A stretch of 64,000 nucleotides of DNA from Macrostomum hystrix (Eukaryota > Platyhelminthes > Macrostomidae). Where the stretch lies: assembly GCA_950097015.1 (NCBI GenBank), contig CATNEN010000038.1, positions 5,811,001 through 5,875,000 of the forward strand. The letters run 5' to 3'. Numbering within the stretch: position 1 is the stretch's first letter; every line of letters begins with the position of its first letter. Shown one piece after another: positions 54,765 to 64,000 of this stretch. Under the pieces are notes generated by a model. The model made no database searches and was not told the DNA's origin. It saw only the letters and a list, made by a program, of their open reading frames with translations. The position numbers were made by a program, and so were the translations under genes.

Positions 54765-55252
54765 AAAAAATCTGCCGTGTTGACGACTCTTAGGCTACAT
54801 CGAACATGCGCGACGGTCGCCTAATAGGCAACTCCGAACATGTTCTTTGTTCCGAGAACATGTTTTTTTTTAATTAAAAAGGCTACTTAATGTATATTAA
54901 ATACCACTAGGTACTGAACACGCGATAATATGCGCTGTTGAAAAAAAGATATATTGGTGGCTCATATTTAGGCTAAATGCTGGTATGCAGATTTTACAGA
55001 CTTTACAGTAAATTACAGACATTGTAAGCCCCAGTTATCTTTACCATTATGTCTTCTTTTTTGGCCTGTAAAGGCCATCGCATTCAGCACGTAGCTACAT
55101 ATAATTTTTTACATTTTGAAGCCTTATAAATAAAAAAGAACATGTTCTCGGGACGAATAACATGTTCTGATTTGCCCAATAGGCAACAGTCGCGCATGTT
55201 CGATTACCGTTTCTTAGACCCTATCTCTGTCAACACGGGTGAAAAAATTATG
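54765..55252. mobile_element. Foldback/MITE-like element with about 110-bp inverted ends
   Basis: The arms at 54765-54870 and 55131-55252 are inverted and imperfect: CCGTGTTGAC, CGAACATGCGCGAC, GCCTAATAGGCAA/GCCTATTGGGCAA, GAACATGTT and GAGAACATGTT occur in the same order. The 260-bp centre is AT-rich with no ORF. Each arm carries two decamer palindromes of the GAACATGTTC type exactly 20 bp apart. No clear target duplication was found. Confidence 0.75.
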
Positions 55253-57586
55253 AAATAAATGCATTTTTATGTTGTGCCAGAAAAAATATGCCAGGGTTTG
55301 AACCAAGTAATGCTTTATAGAAGTCATATAACGATGCATCTGTCCGAGTATTGTGCATATTTGTGATAAAATTTTATTGTTTGTAAATTGCTGATGGGTA
55401 AAGGCTTAACGAACGAGCCAAGTCTTTGCGAATTGCCAAAACGATCCATAGTGCCAGCACCTTGTTGCCGCGCTTATTGGGTTGCATGAATAATACGTAA
55501 CGGGTTAAGCTTTTTTACCAGTTATCCACCAGTGCTGAGAATAGATGAGGCCCAGTTCTATGGATACTAAAAACAATAGATGGTACTCAGTCGCTTATGG
55601 AATGTAATAAGTCTGTATACGTCTGTAGAATGTCTGTAAATTAGTGAAGCCCATTTAAAAAGGTAATCTTCGGGTTTATTGTCGCTAAAACGTGTTGCAG
55701 TGAAACAAGTAGAAGTTACATTTTTATCTACACTTGATAGTTTTGTAAAAAAGGCAACAAAATAAAATAAGAAATTCAAGACTTTTAGCTCTCTTTAACA
55801 GCACTTTACTTACATAAGTTCGGTTGCTTCCTTATTAATCGCACTGATTTGCTTTGCTTGGACGTGTCAAAAATAATTTCGGGTCACGCTTTTCATTACT
55901 GAGCTGTTACTACATTGTATTGTTCCGCAGGTACTTTGAACTGTAACAAATTTACAAAGGATATGGATATCTAAAGAATATTTAGATATCATTTTAAAGC
56001 TTCTGACAGACTGCCATTTTTATGAATGTCATAGTTATCAGTTTGATAATTAATAAATGTCGTAGGGCTCTTTCTTAATTAATAATAACTCACTTTAATT
56101 GTACCTTAAATTGACTTTAGAAATAATTTTTTTATTTCCTTTGTTTAATGACTTTATTATACTTCATAGACTGACTATGTACTTCTCTTACTTCATATGC
56201 ATATATTGCTTAATTTAGCCAGATAGGCTGCCTTCTTTCCAAATATGGTAGCGTTCTCACGAGTGTCCGAGCGGCAAGACACTTCTTCCCCTTCTTACTT
56301 ACTCTTCAACTATCTGGCTTTCTAGATTTACCCTCTATTCTTTCAGTTGTTAAACTGCATACTGCTTTTGATATATACTCTTTCCTTATTCTTTCGAATG
56401 CTCACTGACTTATGTGAAATCACAGACCTGCTTTTCTCTCTCTGAAATGATAACACTTCAAACACTGAGAAATTTTCTCTCTTGCCTTTTTAACTTTCCT
56501 CCTTTTAGGCACTAAGGAACGGGCGATCTTTTAAAACTAATTTGCGGTTGTATTATAGCATAAGTATAAATTGAGGTGGGTGACACAATACAGACAAACA
56601 AATGATAGAAACGGGGAAAACAAGTTTGGCGGGAATTCAAGTTATAAAAATTAGGGCCTTACCTCATAAACAACAGCTAAAACTAATCTGCAGTGTAGAA
56701 GCTTTTGTTCCTGCGTTTTACTGATAGCGTTATTGTTTAGGAGCTATGTATGCATGGATATTGTAACTACTCTCATGGTATGTATGAGTTGACACAAATA
56801 TACAGATAGTAATATTCCAGCTATGTGTCGTGATTTGCAAAGTGCTTAATTTGCGAAACAAGCAATTTTTTATTTTTATTGAAAGCTCAATACCACAAAA
56901 AGTGTGCTATATATATTTTACAGAAAAAGTTACGCGACTTGCGGCTGTTGAAAAAACACATTTTGTATGCTATTTTTAATAATATTAATGCTTGAGCATA
57001 AATATAGGATATGGATGGCTGTAGGTATTCTCTAAACTAATCCCCTATTAGCTAAATGCAGATCATGTATGCATGCAGACATGCAGAATATGCAAACGCT
57101 TTGTAGTCAGTGCTCAGAGGATCTAAGTGGATGTCCTTTTTCTTGTGGTGTTCCTCTTAAGAATCTTTGCGAACGTTGACCATTCGGTCACCATTCTATC
57201 GCACAGGACATTTGATTCTTAGTAAACTTTTAAAAATGTTACCACCAGCTGTTGTGTGGAGCCTGTCCTCAGTTTCCGGACGGAGCGAATAAGTGCCAGT
57301 ATCGCTGTACCAGCAAATTAAAATTAGCAGAAAAAAATTCCTGCATTTTTGCTACCTACTAAATCTTATGAGCAAAGTGATGCGTTTCGAATGAGAAAAT
57401 TATAAGGGACAAATATTTGTGGCTCAGCGAACTCATTAAAAATCCTCGATCCGCCTTAGAGCGCGCTTATATATAGCAAACAGACAATGTTGCCATTAAA
57501 CTTACTTGATCATGCTGAAACTTGAATTAAATAAAACTAATAGTTTGTTAGCTAAGCTTTAACAGCATAATTAAAACCATTTTCAG
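55253..57586. other. Intergenic DNA upstream of the PAF-acetylhydrolase gene
   Basis: AT-rich, with no convincing ORF or repeat. A short upstream exon with the start codon of the next gene should lie here or further left but was not identified. TATATATAG near 57470 is an unproven TATA candidate. Confidence 0.4.
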
Positions 57587-60500
57587 GTGCTGTTCGAGCC
57601 AACTGGACCCTACCGGGTCGGTGCCATGGACCTGCTCACCCAGCACGGCCAGTCTGGCATCCTCATGCGACTGTTTTACCCAAGCGGTATTCGAACTTCT
57701 GACCACCCGGTGGAGGGTGTCCGCAGCTACGCGGAGCCTGAGTGCGTGCAAGGCGCCCTTGACGCGATGGGTCGAGGCCCCTGGATCAGCGCCATCGTTC
57801 GCTGGGGATTTTCTCTGCTGCGGCTTCGCTGTGATTGGCGCGCTGACATTCTGGCCGGCGATGAGGCAGGTGCTTCTGGCCGGGAAAGGACTTCAGTTCC
57901 AGCTACAATTATCTAATTTTATATATTCGTGATCAATCCGTATCAAAGCTTGGCCTTAGGATCTCCGGAAAGGGACCCTAGCATGTCAGATTTTTTTCTA
58001 TTTAAAAATTATTAGTGTGCTTGAATTCGCAGCCGCTGCCGGCCATTGTGCTGTCCCACGGCCTGGGCGGCAGCCGGCACCTGTACTCCTCGCTGAGCTT
58101 GGAGTTCGCCTCTCACGGTTTCATTGTCGCCGCTGTTGAACACCGCGACGGCTCTGCGTGCGCCACGTTTCACACACCCGAGCCGACTGAAGGCACCAAC
58201 GCCACGGTTGGTCGGCAGGTTTGGCTGCCACTGCAGCGTCGCGATCTGGACGACGTGCCCTACCGCCAGGGCCAGGCGGCGCAGCGAGCCGACGAGTGCT
58301 TGGAAGCTGCCGAGACTCTGCGGCTGCTGGCAGAGTCTGGCGGCGACGCCGTCACCAACCGGATGCCTGACGGTGACGAGAGCGGCTCCGATGGCAATCC
58401 TGGAATGCTGGACCAGTTCAAGGTCAGTCACATCCCCCAATGCGACTGGGGGCTTTTTTGGCTAGCTTTTACTGAGCTGCTTCGATCCATTGTGATCTCC
58501 GAGACCTGCCGACCATTCACCGCTGTCACCTAGCGATTTGAACCATTTGAACATTTATTGTCATAATTAGCTCTTAATTTACTGATTTTACTCTCAAAAA
58601 ACTGAACAGGGCCGCATTGATGAGAAGCGAATTCACCTGATGGGTCATTCGTTTGGCGGTTCCTCGGCTCTGACTGCCTTGTCGAAGGCGCGCCCTGGAC
58701 TGTTCAGGTAAGTCTTTGCGAATCTAAATGCCATCCTTGCCTAGCCGATCGGGGCTACTCATGCTCAGTCGGTGTTCGCAGACAATTAGCCAGAAACTAG
58801 CCGTCCTTGGCTTGCAGAAGCTGCACGCTGATGGACTGCTGGATGCTGCCGGTGGCGGAGCAGTTTTACACTGGCTTCTGCCCGCTGCCGGTGCTGTTTC
58901 TGAACAATGACCGCTACCACTGGGAGACCAATGCGAAGCGCCTGGAATCCGTGATGTCCGGCATATCGGACCCCGAGCTCAAAACCTGCGTGTCACTCCG
59001 GTGAGGCCAGTCACCACTGCTTTATCACACTTGTGATATCACGTGACCGACTTTGTTCTAATGTACTTTTTCAATCATTAGGGGCACAAACCACCTGGCC
59101 CAGATGGATGCCGGCTTCTTCCTTTGGCCGCGACTGGCCCGACGCATCGGCCTGTGCGGCGACAGACTGCCTGCGGAGGCCACCGTCCTCACAGCGGACG
59201 TCTGCCGGGCCTTCATCGCCAGACACGAGGGTAAGCCAACAACCGCGGCTGCGAGTGGGTGGGTCAGATGATCGGAGTTCGGGTTTTCGGGTGTTCATAC
59301 TTCAAAATAATGTTTGCGAATCTTACATATGACATGTAACAATATAACAATGGTAACAATAGTAAGGTTAAAAATGAACTTCGAATCGGATGTATCGAAA
59401 TGATTCATATCGCTGCATGCAGCCTCGCAATCTCTGTAAAGTTTTCTATGTACTTTGCTAGCTTCCCTGTTACCTCTGTATTTTCTTGCACCATTAAAAA
59501 AGGCTTTTGTCTTCTGCTAAGAGACTACGAAAGTTCTTTACTATGGATCAAATGTCTCCAACGAAATGTTCCCTGACGTCTTGCAAGGATCCCAGTTGCA
59601 CCAGAAAAATGTACTTCATTTTCGACCGCGACTTTGCACTGTGGGGGTCGGTGTTCCGGGTTTGAAACATTTGAAAGATATTTTTCTCGGCAGAAATTTC
59701 TCTTGAAACTGTTGTAGGAATGACTGAGCTTTGCAGAATTTTGCACCTTCTGTCTCCTGTCTCCTGGGAAATTTGAAAGTTTTTTCCTGTGAATTTTAAC
59801 TGACCTTGTCTTTGAGCACAGAGAACAGTTTCGCAGTATAACACTTCTCAATTTTTGTTGCAATGCCTACTTCACTGAATTCTGGGTCCCGTATAAGCTT
59901 AGATATGCTGGAGTCTGGGAGATGAGATAGGGATGACCAGAACTACTGAATGCTTCTTTTCTGTATATCATACGATAGAGGCAGTCTACCAAGTTCTGAT
60001 CGGGCCCCATTGCTGTCAGTATTTTTGACTGAGTTGTAGTATACCTTTTCAACTTCGGATTCGTCAAAAGTGACTTCGAATTTGTCAGCGTATATAAAAC
60101 TATAGAGCGCTCAAGGGAATGAGAAGGGTGTCTATGGTAATTTCTTTCGAGAAAGTTCGTCAAAGTAAGTGAAATTCGTCAGTGCAACCAGTATATATTG
60201 TCAATCGTTAAGTAAAACAGCAACTAAACAAACAGAACAGGAAAACAGACGCATAAAATCACGCTTTAAAGTCGCTTGAACATGTTAACACGCTGTAATC
60301 AGTCCAAGATGTCTCCGTGTGGCAGACACCGCGGTCCGTACCGAAGTGTGAATTCGTGCCATTGTCGGCATTTCTCCTCCGTGATCGCAACCATCGCAGC
60401 TTCCACTTCTCGACTCAAAATGCGAAGACACCGGTTCTGAAGTGTCTCACCTGCTGCTACGGCCGCCTGACGATCCTGCACTTCAAGGACAACATCAGGG

Positions 60501-62076
60501 TCGGTCATGCGCCGCTTCAGGGCCGCCTTCATGCAAGAAATTGCCATTTCAGTGGCGTTCAAGAAAGGCGAGTAAGGTGGAAGAAACTGAAGCCTTTGGT
60601 CAGGACGCCCAAAATTCACGACTCCATGTGCCCTGGCGTTGTCAGCAAGTACCGTGAACTAGTCATCAACAAGGGTCCCGACTTCAATCACAAACTCACG
60701 AAACCTCTCTGCTGTAAAGCCACCAACAAAGATGCGGTGGTGGACCAGGCCCAACTGTGGGCTAACAGCAAGTGCTACCGTCAGATTGTGCCCACGCTTC
60801 GAATTCGCAATCATTACTGCTGCCAAAATCCGCCCATCCTTTAGTTCGTGCCGTCCATAGGTTGCACCCACTCATCTACGTAGATTAAATTCCTTACAAA
60901 CAGTCCAGTTTCTAGCATCCAGGTCATGTGTAGAAATCTAGCTTCTTTTGTAACGTCACTATTCCAATCTCCGTGAACCCGCCGTACATCTTTCAATGTA
61001 ATGCACAAAGTCCCGTTCGTCAAGCCGACGACTAATTGCCTGCGTTGTCACGACAGGAGCAGCAGGAAAGTCTGCCACAAGCTTTGCTGCATTTCTTTTA
61101 GCGTTACAGTCGGCTTCTCTTCCACGTACCTCGTCAATGCCTCGAGCATCTCCTCAGTGAACTTTGGTCTCACCACACCAAGCGCGTTAAGATCAATCCT
61201 ATCTTCATCTACATATCTTCTGATAATGTCATTGGCAGTCGTCCTCTTGATGTCCAGTTCAACTGCGAGAAGTCTCCAGTCTCGTCCCTGTTGAAAACAT
61301 CGCACGAGTCTAGAGCGATCGACAGACGAAATTCTCATATATGGCATCTCTGACAACAATAAGAGCAGGAAATGAGTAATGAAAGATTGCTGACTTATTG
61401 TACATAGACGAATTTCACTCACTTTCTCGAATAAATTTACACTGGGCACTTTGCTTTCTTGCCATAGACAAAGCGAAGACACTTTCTGATCAGGCTGCTT
61501 TTGCACTGACGAATTTCACTCACTCAGACGAATTCGAAGTCACTTTCTCGAAAGAAATTACCATAGACACCCCTTCTCATTCCCTTGAGCTCTCTTTAGT
61601 TTTATATACGCTGACGAATCCGAAGTTGAAAAGGTATACTGCCTTGCAGTTCCTGAAGTTAAAGTTCCTAAGATCGAGGTCTCCAAGTTTCCAAATTAGC
61701 AACACAAAAACTTCCTGAGGTTGTGAGGGCTCTATGGTGAGGAGAAAAAGGTTTAACAACTGAAAAGTATAAAAAGGGAGAGTGTCGGTTACCTGTAGAC
61801 AAGTATTACTTGCCTTAGTCGTCACTCCACAAGACATGATTCTTGAGGGCTTCAATAAAGCAAGACGAGATGCTTACTGCGTATATTTTCCGCTACTTCA
61901 AGTAGTGTCTTTTAAAAATGTGTTCAGGTGAATGAATTACTCTCACAGTTGTGCTTTGTTTGTAATAACATTCAGGAGCTGCACTCACTGAGGTTCAGCA
62001 GCAGCTGCTCAGAGGTGAGCACCCCGACTGCTTTGCCGGCCTGTCGTGGCACCCGGACACTGGAAGACCGGGTTGA
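57587..62076 (+). CDS. PAFAH2-like: Platelet-activating factor acetylhydrolase (PLA2G7/PAFAH2 family), 5' exon not found
   Basis: Exons 57587-57869, 58016-58422, 58610-58707, 58818-59000, 59082-59230 and 61976-62076 join in phase (1221 nt, 406 codons plus stop). The enzyme is a Ser lipase that removes short or oxidised sn-2 acyl groups from PAF-like phospholipids. Exon 1 has the N-terminal motif PTGPYRVGAMD and LMRLFYPSG. Exon 2 has VLSHGLGGSRHLYSSL, ASHGFIVAAVEHRDGSA. The nucleophile Ser244 is in GHSFGG, Asp269 in LMDCWMLPV and His328 in RGTNHLAQMD (numbered from the first visible codon), a complete triad. The first exon starts at a splice acceptor without ATG, so a few N-terminal residues are elsewhere; alternatively translation starts at ATG 57626 after trans-splicing. 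Length favours the intracellular PAFAH2 type, and no signal peptide is seen. Intron 5 (2.7 kb) holds a DNA transposon. Confidence 0.88.
59231..60041. other. Intron 5 of the PAF-acetylhydrolase gene, left of the transposon
   Basis: No exon supported. Two overlapping minus-strand ORFs (59525-59863) have no recognisable features. Confidence 0.45.
60042..61636 (-). mobile_element. Tc1/mariner-superfamily element with about 130-bp inverted repeats
   Basis: 1595 bp flanked by TA. The ends begin TACCTTTTCAACTTCGGATT and are complementary, with small indels, for about 130-150 bp (60042-60190 against 61500-61636), including GAGAAGG-GTGTCTATGGTAA. The arms contain internal GACGAATTYGAAGTCACTTT-type repeats. 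Transposase remnants are on the minus strand. It lies inside PAF-acetylhydrolase intron 5. Confidence 0.9.
60299..61347 (-). pseudogene. DDE transposase of the Tc1/mariner superfamily, frameshifted
   Basis: An N-terminal helix-turn-helix part (ISSVDRSRLVRCFQQGRDW; TTANDIIRRYVDEDR), then after a frame change the first acidic site (LIYVDEWVQPMDG), a second (ADNARAHGVVNFG) and FLPPYSPFLNATE with the catalytic Glu. This is the DDE pattern of DDE_3-type transposases. Frames change near 61050 and 60850. Confidence 0.85.
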
Positions 62077-62678
62077 CGGCTGGTCGCGCCTGAAGGCACG
62101 AACTGACTCGGCACCGATTTTAATGCCATGATGGACGGAATTGAGCATGTGTTTTATACTGCCAGACCATTCATTATTTCAATATATTTAAAGTCGCAGT
62201 GTTTTGAAACAGCTGCATCTGTTAATGCCTTGCTTGGTCAATAACGTTTTACAATTTTACAATTATCCTGGTTTTATGTACGAAGCGATCGAAGGACAGT
62301 TACTGTCTGACCTGTCTCATCTAACTTACAAGTGTTTCTGCCAACTCTTTTTAGTCCTGCATCATTAAACGGATTGCTGTGTGTCAAATTTTAACGATTG
62401 GGGCAATGTTTTCAGATTACTCTTATAAATTTATTAGAGAAGCAAGCTAGCTTGCGAATACCGAATCGGAAGGGTGACAGGGTTATTTTGTGAGCTAAAT
62501 ATTTTAAAGCTTGTAAAGAAGGACTGAAAATCATTTTTTTAGTTTTGTACTTTGTATCTCTCAGATTCTGGCTCAAATTTGGCCATTGTTTCTTAATTGG
62601 CATTGAAATTTCAGCTTTTTGCAGTATCATGACCTAATTGCATATTCTCGCCATTGTGCTCCATTAATTTAGAGTTGA

Positions 62679-62680
<2 letters not shown>
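62077..62680. other. 3' flank of the PAF-acetylhydrolase gene
   Basis: AT-rich, no gene. ATTAAA near 62368 is a possible but distant poly(A) signal. Confidence 0.4.
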
Positions 62681-62713
<33 letters not shown>

Positions 62714-63057
62714 TGCAGCAGGGCTGCTGGAAATACACATCATTTTGTGACACTAGACCCGCAGCCAGCAAGGAGGCAATTCTGCCGATTTTGCTGATTC
62801 CTGAGTACACACGCACACAGATACTGCACGCAGACGCTCACACTGGTGTGTACATTCTGTCCAGACTTTCTCATTGTCAGGCAGTGTACACTCTCACTGT
62901 GCCTTCGAGGTTGGCCCACAAGGGCGTAAACTGCACGATAAGCCATCAAGCCTTCTCTCCGCGGCTGCGCCCCAAATGAATGTGGCCTCGCCGCGGAATC
63001 GAGCTCAAATACCTTGGTGCGAGAGGCAAACGCGTTAACCGTTCTGCCACTGACTCC
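62681..63057 (-). mobile_element. SINE family A with long (ATT)n tail
   Basis: Minus-strand copy with complete head (GTCAGTGGCAGAACGGTTAA, GAGCTCGATTCCGCGG), intact body and CCAGCAGCCCTGCTGCAATT leading to about ten ATT units (62681-62713). The uneroded tail suggests a young copy and shows that the tail is (ATT)n, not poly(A). Confidence 0.92.
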
Positions 63058-64000
63058 CGACTCGAGACCATGGAATGCGCCCAACTTGATGGGCATGCTC
63101 AGTACTGAACTTTTCTCTTTTGAAATTTGTAAACAGCTTCCTTATTCTGATCGTTCACCATTACTGTGGCTGATATACGTGGACTAGTGCTTCAAGATTA
63201 TCTTTTTTTGACGTATCGTTTTTACTACTATTTTTTAGTACATTTTGTGCTTTTTCAGTCGACGCATTAAAAATTTGCAGTTTCATTCAGAATTAAATAA
63301 GTTTTTTTCTATTGAATTAAAATGCTATTCAAAGCAGTTTCTGTTATTTCCTGCGGCCATCGGGTCTAAAATGGTAGGCGCACTGTCCGTGACACGATAA
63401 TAATTAATTCTTCCGATGACTCCATTTATTAAACTCTACCTTCGGGCAAAATAAATATTTCCACACTGACTGATTTTAGAGCCATCAAAGAAAAAATACT
63501 GGAAAAATAACGAATAAAGGAAGTACAGGGGCCATCGTATTGTGTTGTTAATTGAAACAGAATTTCACTGCATGCTGTAATTAAATAGACAAGCTCATGC
63601 TCTTGAAAATACAAGTTAAAAATATTTTAGTCTATCAAATTCCAGTCGACAGAAGACATTGATTTATAACACACCTGACTACCAAATTTCTTTAGTTTAG
63701 GTAACTGTGGCATCCCACCTGCACTAAAGTTGATAGCAACCATGACACACTTGATACGAGAAAAATCCTGCTCTATATGCACAGATAAGCCCTCTTGTTT
63801 GTAACCCAATCGGATTTACTTGCCTTTAAGCCTCGTCTAACAAACTTTTAGTGATGTCAAGTGTGACAGGACCTGTCGTTCAAGTCTAAGGTACATACAC
63901 TCAATCACATCACCTGGGGGGTGTTTTCTGCTCATTTTTGGATCAGCATCGTGTCTAACTTCTTTTCTGCACTCTAGATGTCTAAATGTAGATATCTTGC
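63058..64000. other. Right end of the window
   Basis: AT-rich. A 60-codon minus-strand ORF at 63627-63809 has a plausible splice-like junction (TTTAGTGCAG|GTGGG) but no recognised similarity; it could belong to a gene beyond the window. Confidence 0.35.

Noticed and set aside
63627-63809. Possible minus-strand exon
   Set aside because: No recognisable similarity and the gene would lie outside the window; too weak to call.

Overview
The window is nuclear DNA of an animal. Its genes have spliceosomal introns with GT-AG ends, coding exons are GC-rich, and introns and spacers are AT-rich. Much of the rest is tRNA-derived SINEs, TA-flanked DNA transposons, a BEL/Pao retroelement and minisatellites. 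Five conserved genes have a strong 3' splice site 12-36 nt before the ATG, as expected with spliced-leader trans-splicing. With the compact introns and gene content this suggests a free-living flatworm, perhaps Macrostomum-like (inference, moderate confidence).

Layout. 1-14 kb: array of secreted C-type-lectin/PAN-like genes (405-1118, 4839-5552, 13030-13749, + strand) plus a half copy (from 10515) fused in frame to a decayed BEL/Pao element (about 5757-10514). A fourth complete paralogue lies at 26915-27625. 17.4-20.5 kb (-): C2CD2/TMEM24-like SMP-C2 membrane protein, eight exons, 570 codons. 22.1-23.4 kb: dead mariner. 23.6-24.9 kb (+): HSD17B12-type very-long-chain 3-oxoacyl-CoA reductase. 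28.1-29.4 kb (-): WTAP, the m6A-writer subunit. 30.3-34.4 kb: two 640-bp MITEs in opposite orientation. 34.5 kb (+): short MRPL41-like gene. 37.7-53.4 kb (-): complete CHD1 chromatin remodeller, 12 coding exons summing to 1802 codons plus stop. 54.6-55.3 kb: foldback element rich in palindromes. 57.6-62.1 kb (+): PAF-acetylhydrolase (PLA2G7/PAFAH2 family), with a Tc1/mariner-superfamily element in its last intron.

The genes are ordinary eukaryotic neighbours, not an operon. CHD1 (chromatin) and WTAP (RNA methylation) are nuclear regulators; the 3-oxoacyl-CoA reductase, PAF-acetylhydrolase and SMP-C2 protein act on lipids. The fast-evolving part is the lectin array, with a diverging lectin half and a homogenised C-terminal half. 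Most other novelty is repeat biology: at least five of the eleven CHD1 coding-gene introns carry their own tandem array, several with a 30-31 bp unit.

Exon models were built by hand from splice consensus, reading phase and remembered family similarity; no database search was run.
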